The notes: a model not told the origin generated them from the sequence alone. DNA of 64,000 nt from Peribacillus faecalis (GCF_014712675.1 NZ_JACXSI010000007.1:1-64000); one strand, 5' to 3'. Shown: positions 1 through 8,561, counted from the stretch's first letter. A program made the numbers and translations.

Positions 1-1405
1 CCAAAAGGGAACTATCACTTACTACGTGAGAGGAAAAGGAGAAACGAGTATGGAACTTTTAGAACAGATTTTAAGCAATCAAAATATGAACGAAGCCTAC
101 TTGCGTGTTTACAGAAATAAAGGTGCAAGTGGAGTTGACGGAGTAACAGTCGACGAACTGAAACAATATTTGAGAGAGAACAAGGATGAACTGCGTCAGC
201 GCATCAGAACGAGAAAATATCAACCGCAAGCTGCTTAAGAGTGGAAATCCCAAAAGAAAATGGCAAGATGCGCAAACTGGGAATACCAACAGTAGTGGAT
301 CGAGTCGTTCAACAAGCCATTCACCAAGTTCTCAGTCCGATATTTGAAGAGCAGTTCAGCGAATACAGTTACGGCTTCCGACCCAAAAGAAGTTGCGAGA
401 TGACTATCATGAAGAGCCTGGAATTTCTGAATGACGGTCATGATTGGGTAGTGGACATCGACCTTGAACGATTCTTTGATACCGTCCATCACGACAAACT
501 CATGCGAATCATATCCAACACCATAAAAGATGGCGATGTGATTTCCTTAATAAGAAAATACTTAGTCAGTGGGGTTATGGTAAACGGGAAGTATGAAGAA
601 ACGCCAGTGGGAACTCCGCAAGGAGGTAATCTCAGTCCACTGTTGAGCAATATTATGCTGAACGAGTTGGATAAGGAACTAGAGAGCAGAGGACTTCTCT
701 TCGTAAGATATGCAGATGATGCTCTTATATTTGTGAAGAGCGAAAAAGCAGCGAACAGAGTGATGAAAACAATCGTAAGATTTATAGAAGACAAACTAGG
801 ACTGAAGGTCAATGTAGAGAAGAGCAAGGTCGCTCGCCCTAAAGATTTAAAATTCCTAGGGTTCGGATACTACTACGACATTGAAAATAAGAAATATCAG
901 GTGAAACCACACCTTACTTCAGTACAGAAATTCCAAAGAAAGCTCCGGAAATTGACAAAGAGAAATTGGAGTATTCGGTTAGACTTCCGAATTGTGAAAC
1001 TAAAACAAGTCATATTCGGCTGGGTGAATTATTTCAAAATCGCTAATATGAAGAAAGCCATGAAACGCATAGATGAGAAGCTTCGCTCAAGAATCAGGGT
1101 AATCATCTGGAAGCAATGGAAGAAACCTAAAAAACAGATCAAATCGCTCATCCAACTAGGTATTCCGGAGGAAGAAGCGAAAGGACTAACATACTGCCGA
1201 AAAGGCTATCGATATATAGGATTATCGAAAGTTGTCCATAGAGCCCTTTCAAACAAAAGACTAAAGCAGAGGGGAATCCCCTCTGCTTTAGAACGTTATC
1301 TAAAAGTACATACTGCGATATAAATTGAAACGCTGTATACGTGACCCGTACGTACAGTGTTGTGAGAGGGGCGAAAATAAATTATTTATTTTCCCTCTAC
1401 TCGAT
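1..1405 (+). mobile_element. Group II intron, 3' part (5' end outside window)
   Basis: The segment carries a maturase reading frame followed by a structured tail typical of bacterial introns. After the maturase stop there is a domain V-like hairpin at about 1326-1365 (arms around ACGCTGTATACG and CGTACGTACAGTGTT). A domain VI-like hairpin at about 1366-1402 (GAGGGG with CCCTC) ends in CTACTCGAT, whose unpaired A would be the branch point. The 3' boundary near 1405 is inferred from that ending. The 5' ribozyme domains lie left of the window. The intron probably cannot splice with its own protein because the maturase frame is broken. Confidence 0.8.
50..1323 (+). pseudogene. ltrA: Frameshifted group II intron reverse transcriptase/maturase
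   Basis: The protein would reverse transcribe and help splice the intron. The N-terminal part (ATG at 50, after AAAGGAGAAACGAGT) runs to a TAA at 236-238. The rest continues in another frame from about 235. The catalytic parts are intact in the second frame: RT motif GTPQGGNLSPLLSN, the active-site YADD, and the maturase domain X with a typical RYLKVH-type end. Moving from one frame to the other fits a one-base deletion near 230-238. No canonical -1 slippery heptamer is present, so a pseudogene is more likely than programmed frameshifting. Only re-sequencing can exclude a base-calling error. Confidence 0.85.
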
Positions 1406-1579
1406 TGCTGCTTACGAGACAGGTTAGTGAAAGAAGGACTCACAATAACTCACAAAAAATGGTAAAATAGAGTTAGCAACAAAGAATTTGCGTGAATTTA
1501 TTAATAAGAATTTCTAACATATAAAGGAATCGCCATATCCACTTTCTTTTAATTCTGGTGAAAAGGAGTGTTGGGTTAG

Positions 1580-1951
1580 ATGTACTTAATTTTTTTCACA
1601 CTCGTTTATTGTTTTATCACACAATTTTTAAGTATTTCGACTGGACCGGCTTTTGGAATGATTTTAATTTTCTTGTTCTTTATTAAAGGTTACTATAGTC
1701 ACGAAATAACTAACATATCTAATTTAGAGAGCACTAAAAAGTTGTATAGAAAGAACGGGCTGAAAGACTCTTTAATAGAATTACTATCTTTACTATTAAT
1801 ATTTATTAATGCTTGTTTAATCGCTTATGAGCCTTTTACTCCTTTCGAGTACGCTTTTTTAATTTTTCTATTTGCAGTGGTCTATCGTTTCGGTTTTTGG
1901 GGTATCACACGAACAATTAAAGAAAGAGATAAAAATATGTTTCAAAGGTAG
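1580..1951 (+). CDS. Hypothetical integral membrane protein
   Basis: A 123-residue protein with two hydrophobic hairpins (residues about 1-38 and 65-110) separated by a charged loop, and a basic C-terminus. The start is supported by AAAAGGAGTG 12-19 bases upstream. No family was recognised. It follows the intron 3' end by about 175 bp and is closed by the terminator at 2015, so it appears monocistronic. Function unknown. Confidence 0.7.
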   Translation: MYLIFFTLVYCFITQFLSISTGPAFGMILIFLFFIKGYYSHEITNISNLESTKKLYRKNGLKDSLIELLSLLLIFINACLIAYEPFTPFEYAFLIFLFAVVYRFGFWGITRTIKERDKNMFQR

Positions 1952-2014
1952 CGCAGGTTTAAGTACAATCCTTATACAATTAACAGGGGAGTTTGTAAAA
2001 TAATACGATAGAGA

Positions 2015-2043
2015 AAAGGCTTAGTTGAACCTAAGCCTTTTTT
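2015..2043 (+). terminator. Rho-independent terminator after the membrane protein gene
   Basis: Perfect 10-bp stem AAAGGCTTAG / CTAAGCCTTT with a 6-base loop, followed by TTT. It ends the transcript of the gene at 1580-1951. Confidence 0.8.
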
Positions 2044-2155
2044 CTGTGATTTGTGTTGTGAAATTATTGTTGCTTCCTATGCGAATAGGTCTGTGATTTA
2101 AGGTTTTGCACTCCACAAGTAAGCCTGTTATATGATTTCACGAGGGTGTTGTTTT

Positions 2156-2920
2156 TTATTCCGTTGCTTCCGGAATGACTTCGTTCAGGCAACGAATCGC
2201 ATTTAATGTGCGAGGATAGCCTATGTAAGGCAATAGCTGTGTGACGGCGCTGAGCAGCGTTTCTTTATCGTTGCCGACGTTGATGTTGCCCTGAATGTGC
2301 CCTTTAAGCTGCGGCTCGCATCCGCCGAGCGAGAGAATAATCGAGAACGTCAGTAATTCGCGTGTCTTGATGTCAAGGCCTTTTCGAGTGTAATAATCGC
2401 CGAAGCAATTGGCCGATAAGTACTCCTGAATATGGAGCTGATTTTTCGGTGATTGTGCGTACATTTGATCAATGGCGCTTCCGAAAATTTGTTTTTGTAC
2501 CTCTAATCCTTTGATGTAACGTGTGTCCGGTGTGGTCGTAGCTTGACCCGGAAGCGGCAGCTCGACACCTTTGTCCTGCAGAATTTCATTGGTAGCGTGA
2601 AGAAAATCATACACTTTGGCAATGCCGACATATGGTACGCACTGATAAACGATTTCCTTGACTTCAATCGGAGTCAGGTCGGCATTTAGGGCTCGGTTCA
2701 GCATAATTTCATATTCATCCAAAGTTTGCATGGCAATTAAGGAGGCCAATATGATCATCATTCTTGTTTTCTTGCTGAGATTGCCATAGGGGACAACTTC
2801 TTTATCTGTGAAATTAGTTAAAATCCGCAGCAGCTCAGGGTCGTTAATCTGCAATGATAATTGTTCATCGAGCAATAATTCCTCAAAGTTTTTATGTACT
2901 GTTTCATGATGAATGCTCAT
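2156..2920 (-). CDS. Carboxymuconolactone decarboxylase-family protein, two CMD domains
   Basis: The 254-residue protein has two tandem all-helical CMD/AhpD-like modules (about residues 30-115 and 165-250), seen in LTPIEVKEIVYQCVPYVG and its C-terminal counterpart ETLLSAVTQLLPYIGYPR. Two-domain members occur beside SDR oxidoreductases and TetR regulators and are usually annotated as CMD-family proteins. The substrate is unknown, and the CxxC of AhpD peroxidases is absent, so peroxidase activity is doubtful. The start is supported by AAGAGG upstream. It is transcribed with, or parallel to, the TetR gene at 3032-3631 and away from the SDR at 3859. Confidence 0.85.
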   Translation of the reverse strand: MSIHHETVHKNFEELLLDEQLSLQINDPELLRILTNFTDKEVVPYGNLSKKTRMMIILASLIAMQTLDEYEIMLNRALNADLTPIEVKEIVYQCVPYVGIAKVYDFLHATNEILQDKGVELPLPGQATTTPDTRYIKGLEVQKQIFGSAIDQMYAQSPKNQLHIQEYLSANCFGDYYTRKGLDIKTRELLTFSIILSLGGCEPQLKGHIQGNINVGNDKETLLSAVTQLLPYIGYPRTLNAIRCLNEVIPEATE

Positions 2921-3018
2921 TGTACAAGACCTCTTTTCTATGCATTTGTAAAAAATCTAGTTTTTTTTACCCTAATACAAAAAAATAAAAACACGCTGAT
3001 CTTGGTCTTACACTGCAT

Positions 3019-3052
3019 AATGAAAAACCTTCTAATTACTAGAAGGCTTTTC
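3019..3052 (-). terminator. Terminator overlapping the 3' end of the TetR gene
   Basis: Inverted repeat AACCTTCTA / TAGAAGG-TT. Read on the minus strand it is followed by a short T run. The last codons of the regulator at 3032 lie inside the stem. Confidence 0.6.
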
Positions 3053-3631
3053 ATCAAGTACACTTGCTTCCTTAAACATCTTGCCCTGCAAATAGGCTAA
3101 TTTTTCCGCCATAATTTCCGGCGATTCTTTGAAGTCGTTATTGATCCAGTATAGGAAAAAGCCGAGGCTGCCGTATGTGGAGAAGTAGTTTAGAGCAGGT
3201 ATCTCGATTTCCATTTCCTCCTCGAGTTTTAGCTCGTTGAGTGTTACTTGAACTAGGCTTTCGCAAAAAAGGTTTTGTGAGCCCGGGAGCACTTCTCCTT
3301 TTAAAATAAGCGCAAAAATGAACTGATTTTGATAGATGAATTCAAAAATCGGCAAATGCAGACGGATTTCATTTGAAGAGAAGTGCTGTAATTTTTGATA
3401 GCTTTCACGGAAGTAGTCGATTAATTGCTGCAAGTAATCGTCGACGATGGCATCAAGCAAGTCATTCAAGTCTTTGTAATGGGCATAAAACGTCACACGG
3501 TTGCATTCGGCGAGTTGAGAGACTTCGGTAATCGTCAGCTCGTTTAAATCCTTTTCCTTCAGCAATGTCAGCAGGGAATGCTTTAAGTTTTTCCTTGTGC
3601 GTACAATGCGACGGTCTTCTTTGGCAGTCAT
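3032..3631 (-). CDS. TetR/AcrR-family transcriptional regulator
   Basis: The 199-residue protein has an N-terminal helix-turn-helix (about residues 8-60; LTITEVSQLAECNRVTFYAHY includes the recognition helix) and a C-terminal ligand domain of the TetR_C_7/8 type with FFLYWINNDF near its end. The start ATG follows GAGGTGACAACATA. It is divergent from the SDR gene at 3859 and adjacent to the CMD gene, so it probably represses one or both. An inverted repeat in the shared intergenic region is a candidate operator. The ligand is unknown. Confidence 0.9.
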   Translation of the reverse strand: MTAKEDRRIVRTRKNLKHSLLTLLKEKDLNELTITEVSQLAECNRVTFYAHYKDLNDLLDAIVDDYLQQLIDYFRESYQKLQHFSSNEIRLHLPIFEFIYQNQFIFALILKGEVLPGSQNLFCESLVQVTLNELKLEEEMEIEIPALNYFSTYGSLGFFLYWINNDFKESPEIMAEKLAYLQGKMFKEASVLDEKPSSN

Positions 3632-3687
3632 TATGTTGTCACCTCGCTAAGCAAACTTACTCTCACACTAATTATGCCACTGATTTT

Positions 3688-3719
3688 TCCATTGGACAAA
3701 GGATTGGTCGAGCAATGGA
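3688..3719. promoter_or_regulatory. Candidate operator between tetR-type gene and SDR gene
   Basis: Inverted repeat TCCATTG...CAATGGA (7-bp arms, 18-bp gap) in the divergent intergenic region. The ATTGGACAA word inside its left half recurs as a direct repeat at 3782-3790, close to the SDR translation start. The position suits autoregulation and control of the SDR gene. This is an inference from symmetry only. Confidence 0.4.
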
Positions 3720-3858
3720 TGATCATTACAGTAATGACATTGATTTGAATGGCGAATCTGGATTACCCGTTCAATCTTTTTATTGGACAATAGTGTAATT
3801 ATCTGTTAATTTACAAGTGTAAAGTATTTTAAGGGGAAACATCAAGGGGGAAATCAAA

Positions 3859-4593
3859 ATGGCTCGTTTAGAAGGGAAAGTAGCAATTATTACAGGGGCA
3901 GCGCAAGGAATGGGAGCATCACATGCGCGTAAATTTATAGAAGAAGGCGCAAAAGTTGTGCTGACAGATTTAAATGAAGAAAAAGGACAAGCGTTTGCGG
4001 CGGAGCTTGGTGAAAGCGCTATCTTCGTGAAACAAAATGTAGCAAGTGCTGAAGATTGGCAGAAAGTTGTCGAAGCAGCGGAAGAGGCATTTGGAAAAGT
4101 CGATGTATTAGTGAACAATGCCGGTATTACAATGGCGAAATCAATTTTGCAAGTGTCAGTGGAAGAATATCGCCGCATTGTGGAAATTAACCAAGTGTCG
4201 GTATTTTTAGGTATGAAAACGGTGATTCCTGCGATGCAAAAAGCGGGTGGCGGTTCGATCGTCAACATTTCATCAATGAACGGGATCGTTGCTGGCGCAA
4301 TCGGCTATACCGATACAAAATTCGCGGTTCGCGGTATGACAAAAGCGGCAGCTGTTGAATGTGCAAATTACGGCATTCGCGTAAACTCTGTTCATCCGGG
4401 CGTTATTGCGACACCAATGGTTGTTCAGGAAGATACGAAAGCAGCTGTTGAAGCATTCTCGAAACATATTCCATTAAAACGTGTTGCGGAACCGGAAGAA
4501 GTTTCAAACTTAGTTCTATATTTAGCATCTGATGAGTCATGCTATTCAACAGGTTCTGAATTCATCATCGACGGCGGTTTAACTGCGATGTAA
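3859..4593 (+). CDS. SDR-family NAD(P)-dependent oxidoreductase
   Basis: Classical short-chain dehydrogenase of usual length (244 residues). It has the TGAAQGMG nucleotide-binding motif at about 12-19, NNAG near 88, the catalytic serine in NISSMNG and the YTDTK Tyr-Lys pair near 150. The C-terminal FIIDGGLTAM is typical of hydroxysteroid/glucose/2,5-diketo-type members. An acidic residue after the second strand (LTDLN) favours NAD over NADP. The start is preceded by AAGGGGGAAATCAAA. It stands alone before a terminator and is divergent from the TetR regulator. The substrate cannot be told from sequence. Confidence 0.9.
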   Translation: MARLEGKVAIITGAAQGMGASHARKFIEEGAKVVLTDLNEEKGQAFAAELGESAIFVKQNVASAEDWQKVVEAAEEAFGKVDVLVNNAGITMAKSILQVSVEEYRRIVEINQVSVFLGMKTVIPAMQKAGGGSIVNISSMNGIVAGAIGYTDTKFAVRGMTKAAAVECANYGIRVNSVHPGVIATPMVVQEDTKAAVEAFSKHIPLKRVAEPEEVSNLVLYLASDESCYSTGSEFIIDGGLTAM

Positions 4594-4600
4594 TCAATGA

Positions 4601-4635
4601 ACGGCACCAGTCCAATTTTGGCTGGTGCTGTTTTT
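4601..4635 (+). terminator. Terminator after SDR gene
   Basis: Stem GGCACCAG / CTGGTGCT with loop TCCAATTTTGG, followed by a T5 run. Confidence 0.85.
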
Positions 4636-4773
4636 ATTTTGCATCATAAAATAAAACTCCTCATATAATGTAGTGAGACAGCAAGATTGCCAGCCTTTAA
4701 GTGCTAGTGGCGACAGCATTTTTCTTTCTCTTACCTTGGTGTCCATCATCAATGTTTGAAAGGAGAATAACGG

Positions 4774-4974
4774 ATGAATGCTTTGTTGAAAGTTGCACTT
4801 CTTTTAGTGATTATCGGTGCGTTAAATTGGGGACTCATTGGTTTCTTCGAGTATGATTTAGTCGCGGACTTGTTCGGTGGTCAAGATTCAACCGGTGCAA
4901 GAATTGTTTATTCACTTGTCGGTGTTGCTGGTTTAGCGAGTATTGCACTGTTGTTTAGAGATCTTTCTGATTAA
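4774..4974 (+). CDS. yuzA: DUF378 small membrane protein (YuzA-like)
   Basis: The 66-residue protein matches DUF378: two membrane helices (about 4-26 and 42-60), the first containing the signature GALNWGLIGFF and the second ending LLFRDLSD. B. subtilis YuzA is the closest relative I recognise; its role is unknown. Ribosome site GAAAGGAGAATAACGG precedes the ATG. It appears monocistronic, with a terminator directly downstream. Confidence 0.88.
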   Translation: MNALLKVALLLVIIGALNWGLIGFFEYDLVADLFGGQDSTGARIVYSLVGVAGLASIALLFRDLSD

Positions 4975-4987
4975 GGGCTGAATAGGA

Positions 4988-5024
4988 GAGGGGCTTTCTG
5001 AGATTGTTCAGAGGCCCCTTTTGT
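4988..5024 (+). terminator. Terminator after yuzA-like gene
   Basis: Hairpin with AGGGGC / GCCCCT arms and inner CTGA / TCAG pairs, followed by TTTTG. Confidence 0.8.
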
Positions 5025-5032
5025 TATTTACG

Positions 5033-5410
5033 TTACAGTATAAACGCGAATAAGAGAGCGAGACTGGTTGTGAAAATTAGGTCAGTCAATCTGTGATAAT
5101 AGCCTTTTGCTTCTTTGCTCGTTACATATTCCTCGATTAATCCGATTAGTGCTAATATGGCAAGGTAGCTGAATAAGTGGACGATAAAATAGGCACTAAA
5201 AAATGCATAATTAAGTAAAAAGTAAAAAGTCACCCCATAAATAATGAGTAACAGAAGATCGGCAACAATAAATACTTTTTTGCGGTTTTTAGAAAATAAC
5301 ATCTTCTTTGGAAGCGGAATATTTTTGCGGAATATAAGAAAAAGAATGACTCCGATATAAATGAGCAAAAGAATAAATACTCCACTGATCCTAAGTTGTT
5401 CGTAATTCAA
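5033..5410 (-). CDS. Hypothetical four-helix membrane protein
   Basis: About 125 residues with four hydrophobic segments (near 10-28, 45-68, 72-92 and 105-125) and no recognised family. An ATG at 5416 abuts the GGGGGG ribosome site. The TTG two codons later has a 6-base spacing and is the better start, so I place the start at 5410. The gene is divergent from the FNR-type promoter at 5490. Confidence 0.65.
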   Translation of the reverse strand: MNYEQLRISGVFILLLIYIGVILFLIFRKNIPLPKKMLFSKNRKKVFIVADLLLLIIYGVTFYFLLNYAFFSAYFIVHLFSYLAILALIGLIEEYVTSKEAKGYYHRLTDLIFTTSLALLFAFIL

Positions 5411-5489
5411 ACACATCCCCCCTATAGAAATATTTTAACATAAACTGACAATATTTCCTAAGAAATAACAAAATTTGCAGAGAGTAAAA

Positions 5490-5530
5490 TGTGATGTATG
5501 TCACATTATTGCGCGGCATCCTGTGATAAA
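5490..5530 (+). promoter_or_regulatory. CRP/FNR-type palindrome with class II promoter
   Basis: TGTGATGTATGTCACA at 5490-5505 is a perfect TGTGA-N6-TCACA palindrome, the binding consensus of Bacillus Fnr and other CRP-family regulators. An extended -10 (TGTGATAAA, hexamer GATAAA at 5525-5530) lies 20 bp downstream. The site centre (5497.5) is therefore about -41.5 relative to a start near 5539, the standard class II activation geometry. It would drive the DUF1858-DUF438 genes, consistent with oxygen- or NO-responsive expression. Confidence 0.75.
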
Positions 5531-5556
5531 GTTGCTTTTACATATGAGGTGAGGTT

Positions 5557-5787
5557 ATGTCAAAAGTAATTGATATACAAGCAACAATTTATGAATTGTA
5601 TTCAAAACATCCGGAAGTGCTGCCAATCATGGTTGAGCTTGGTTTTGATCAAATTGCCAAGCCAGGCATGTTGCAAACAGCGGGGCGTGTGATGACACTT
5701 CCGAAGGGATGCCGCATGAGAGGGATTCCAATTGAAACAGTGAAAGAAGCATTCCGAAATCACGGATTTGAAATAGAAGGAGAATAA
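5557..5787 (+). CDS. DUF1858 domain protein
   Basis: A 76-residue protein of the DUF1858 family. The N-terminal IDIQATIYELYSKHPEVLPI and the helical core are typical, as is LPKGCRMRGI near residue 49. Members often precede hemerythrin/PAS DUF438 proteins and are linked to anaerobic or nitrogen-oxide metabolism; the biochemical role is not established. Start context GAGGTGAGGTTATG. It sits 5 bp ahead of the DUF438 gene, so the two are co-transcribed from the FNR-type promoter upstream. Confidence 0.85.
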   Translation: MSKVIDIQATIYELYSKHPEVLPIMVELGFDQIAKPGMLQTAGRVMTLPKGCRMRGIPIETVKEAFRNHGFEIEGE

Positions 5788-5792
5788 CATCT

Positions 5793-7028
5793 ATGAGTGA
5801 GATCATCAATAATCGCGAACAGAAGCAATTGAATAAGTCAGAACGTCAGGAAATGTTGAAAGCTATAATCAAAGATTTGCATAATGGGCGAAGTGTCGAT
5901 GAGGTGAAGCAGCAATTTGAAGAGGCTGTCGGCAGCATTACAGTTGAGGAAATTTCTCAGCTAGAGCAGGCGTTGATGGAAGAAGAGGGTATTCCAGTTT
6001 CAGAAGTGCAACGACTATGCTCGGTGCATACAGCCATTTTCAAAGGTTCGATTGAAGATATTCACCGACCGCAAACACCGGAAGAACAGCCAGGGCATCC
6101 TGTTCATACGTTCAAGCTGGAAAACCGCGAGATCGACAAGTTGGTTAACTTTAAAATCCAGCTGCACTTTGAGCGTTTCCAAAGAGAGGACAGTGAAGAG
6201 CATATTTATAAGCTGATTGAAGATTTGAACTTGCTGCTTGATATTGATAAACATTACAGCCGCAAGGAAAATCTGCTGCTTCCATATTTAGAGAAGTACG
6301 GCATTTTAGGACCGACACAAGTAATGTGGGGAGTCGACGACCGCATTCGTGACGCAATCAAAGAAGCGAAGCAGCTGCTGGTTGACTATCAAACGGATGA
6401 TAAGCAATTGGTTGTTGAGAAGATTCAGTATGTGATTCGTGAAGTATCGGAAATGATTTTCAAGGAAGAAAATATTTTATTCCCAATGTCCCTGCAGCAT
6501 TTGACGGAAGATGAATGGGTGAAAATTGCCCATGAAAGTGATGTCATCGGTTTCTGCTTGATTGATTCAGTGGCGGAGTGGAAGCCTGAACGTAAATCAT
6601 TGACAGAAGCAGCGATGTCAGAAGGGTTCATCCGCATAGAGACGGGTATTTTATCAATTGAACAGCTAGAGCTAATGATGAATCATCTGCCGGTTGATAT
6701 TACGTTTATTGATGAAGATGATGTCGTTCGCTATTTCTCACACGGCAAGGAGCGAATCTTTACAAGAACGAAGGCAGTCATCGGACGCACGGTGCAAAAC
6801 TGCCATCCGCCGAAAAGTGTTCATGTAGTGGAGAAGTTGCTTGAAGACTTCAAGGCCGGAACGAAGGATAGCGAGGACTTCTGGATTCCGTTCAAGGACA
6901 AGTATGTATTAATTCGTTATTTCGCTGTCCGTGATGAAAAAGGACTGTACCGCGGCACACTTGAATTCACGCAGAACATTGCGCCGATTCAGGAGATTAG
7001 CGGACAGAAGCGAATTTTATCGGAGTAG
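5793..7028 (+). CDS. DUF438 protein: hemerythrin-like domain plus PAS sensor
   Basis: The 411 residues comprise an N-terminal helical DUF438 region (about 15-90), a hemerythrin-type helical bundle with metal-ligand candidates (HPVHTF, HYSRKENLLLPYLEKYG, FKEENILFPM; about 105-250), and a C-terminal PAS fold (about 295-405; ITFIDEDDVVRYFSHG and GRTVQNCHPP). Such proteins are thought to sense or buffer oxygen/NO through a di-iron site. The PAS histidine-rich stretch may bind haem, but that is inference. Second gene of the FNR-type operon, closed by a terminator at 7035. Confidence 0.88.
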   Translation: MSEIINNREQKQLNKSERQEMLKAIIKDLHNGRSVDEVKQQFEEAVGSITVEEISQLEQALMEEEGIPVSEVQRLCSVHTAIFKGSIEDIHRPQTPEEQPGHPVHTFKLENREIDKLVNFKIQLHFERFQREDSEEHIYKLIEDLNLLLDIDKHYSRKENLLLPYLEKYGILGPTQVMWGVDDRIRDAIKEAKQLLVDYQTDDKQLVVEKIQYVIREVSEMIFKEENILFPMSLQHLTEDEWVKIAHESDVIGFCLIDSVAEWKPERKSLTEAAMSEGFIRIETGILSIEQLELMMNHLPVDITFIDEDDVVRYFSHGKERIFTRTKAVIGRTVQNCHPPKSVHVVEKLLEDFKAGTKDSEDFWIPFKDKYVLIRYFAVRDEKGLYRGTLEFTQNIAPIQEISGQKRILSE

Positions 7029-7034
7029 TATGGG

Positions 7035-7064
7035 AAAGCCAACCCTGAGTGGGGTTGGTTTTTT
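7035..7064 (+). terminator. Terminator after DUF438 gene
   Basis: Stem CCAACCC / GGGTTGG with a 6-base loop, then TTTTTTG. Confidence 0.85.
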
Positions 7065-7220
7065 GTGATGGCTGCGCTGTCCTAAGTGAATGCAATGGTG
7101 GAATTTCAATGGAGGTGCAATGTTGTTCGCGAAGGAGCGATTCAAGGTTCGAGCGCACAAAATTGCACAAAATTACTTATAAACGAGCATACTTGAAGCA
7201 ACTTCTATAAAAAATCTTGC

Positions 7221-7556
7221 AAAATGGCTGGCTTTTCGTTCAATTCACTGCTTGTCCATCTTAAAACTGCATGATTTGTGACCGAAAGGCCGGTTATTGG
7301 TTGTGGGTAGTGGCGTTTGGGAGCGGTCGTGCGGGATTTGAGAGCGGTCGCAAGAAAATTGAGAGTCGTCGCGTTGAACTTGAGAGCGGTCGCAAGAAAA
7401 TTGAGAGTCGTCGCGTTGAACTTGAGAGCGGTCGCAAGAAAATTGAGAGTCGTCGCGTTGAACTTGAGAGCGGTCGCGGGAAAATTGAGAGTTGTCGCGT
7501 TGAACTTGAGAGCGGTCACACTTAATTTGAGAGTCGTCACGTTAAACGTACAAGCG
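7221..7556 (+). repeat. 21-bp phased tandem array with inverted-repeat hinge (locus 1)
   Basis: Eleven 21-bp units fill 7316-7546. Two alternating unit types (TTTGAGAGCGGTCGCAAGAAA and ATTGAGAGTCGTCGCGTTGAA, shifted by one base at the ends) form a 42-bp higher-order repeat, with three consecutive copies essentially identical. Upstream, 7223-7310 holds a hinge: GGCTTTTCGTTCAATT and, about 40 bp on, GTGACCGAAAGGCCGGTTA, which are imperfect inverted repeats. The same hinge and unit type occur inverted at 11998-12272. The rest of 7065-7625 shows no gene. Several frames stay open only because the unit is 21 bp. Confidence 0.85.
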
Positions 7557-7625
7557 TTCAAGCAAAAATGGGCAGGAACTGTAATTAGCTAAGAGCCAGC
7601 CAATCTGAAAAGATATCGCTGGCTC

Positions 7626-8462
7626 TTATTTCGCAACAATCTTGTTCGCTGCGTGCTGACGGTAGCTGGACGGGTTCATCCCAATGTGTTTTTTGAAAAG
7701 ACGGCTAAAGTAGAAATTATCAGGGTAGCCAATGTGCTCTGCGATGTGCGAAATCGGGTCATTCGTTGTCTTAAGCAGCTGGCAAGCTGTCTTCAGCCGA
7801 ATATCTGTTATGTATTGAACCGGGCTCATGCCTGTTGATTGCGCGAATAAATAGGCGAATCGGCGCCGTTCAATGCCAAATTGATCGGCGAGCTCAGAGA
7901 TGGAGGTAATCTCGGTATAATGGGCATTGATGTAGTTGACGGCATCAGTAATCCGGTCAGCTCGGTTGTCGTGCATTTGTTTTTTTGCGCTTGAAACAAT
8001 CTCCTCAATGAGCTGCATAAACACTACTTTTGCCTGAAGCTTGCTCGTGTTGCCAGGCGTTTTGAAATGCTTCTCAAGCTGCAGCACCAACTCAATTATT
8101 TTCATATTATCGGTAATCGGAATCGCGAAGTGTTCGTTGGCATGCGGGAATTGCTGCTTCTCGCTTTCCGGGATTGCATAATGGACAACGGCATATTCCC
8201 ACGGTTCGCGACTTGTCGTTTCAATGACGATATCCATTGCTGAGCCGGCATGGACAATCATACGTGGATGCATTTTATAGGTAGAGCCCTTAAAGGTGAA
8301 ATTCGCTTTGCCGCGAAACGGAATGACGAGTCCGTACGTATTCGGCGCTGTATAGCGGCCTTCATCCACTTTTCCATATTCAAGTTTTGTTTTGAATAAA
8401 TCGGTAAAAGCGATGGTAGCATTGGCGTAATAGTCAATGATTTGTTGTACCGTGAATTGCAA
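7626..8462 (-). CDS. AraC-family regulator (iron/siderophore context)
   Basis: The 278-residue protein has an N-terminal cupin-like sensing domain (about 1-150) and a C-terminal double helix-turn-helix (about 175-270; SISELADQFGIERRRFAYLF and PISHIAEHIGYPDNFYFSRL). The start is a TTG after GTAGGAATTACC. It is divergent from a siderophore-esterase-like gene with a Fur box between them. This parallels B. subtilis btr/besA, where an AraC protein senses bacillibactin. Ligand identity here is inferred from that context. Confidence 0.88.
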   Translation of the reverse strand: MQFTVQQIIDYYANATIAFTDLFKTKLEYGKVDEGRYTAPNTYGLVIPFRGKANFTFKGSTYKMHPRMIVHAGSAMDIVIETTSREPWEYAVVHYAIPESEKQQFPHANEHFAIPITDNMKIIELVLQLEKHFKTPGNTSKLQAKVVFMQLIEEIVSSAKKQMHDNRADRITDAVNYINAHYTEITSISELADQFGIERRRFAYLFAQSTGMSPVQYITDIRLKTACQLLKTTNDPISHIAEHIGYPDNFYFSRLFKKHIGMNPSSYRQHAANKIVAK

Positions 8463-8506
8463 GGTAATTCCTACTTTCTGTATATCAAAATAATTGCTAT
8501 TCTAAT

Positions 8507-8521
8507 TGAAAATAATTATCA
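8507..8521. promoter_or_regulatory. Fur box between AraC gene and esterase gene
   Basis: TGAAAATAATTATCA matches the Bacillus 7-1-7 Fur consensus TGATAATNATTATCA at 14 of 15 positions. It lies midway in the divergent promoter region, so iron-bound Fur could repress both genes. Confidence 0.75.
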
Positions 8522-8561
8522 TTTGTAATTATAGCAATTTTGTTAGGGGATGGATATTAAA

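Noticed and set aside
230-245. Programmed -1 frameshift in the intron maturase
   Set aside because: No slippery heptamer of the X XXY YYZ type and no downstream stem; a mutation is simpler.
5500-5535. Second TGTGA word (TCCTGTGATAAAG) as another FNR half site
   Set aside because: No matching TCACA at the right distance; it fits better as the extended -10.
7271-7592. Open frames of 84-91 codons across the 21-bp array (also 12029-12217)
   Set aside because: The array is 21 bp long per unit, so any stop-free unit keeps frames open. Amino-acid runs are simply the repeat; no ribosome site.
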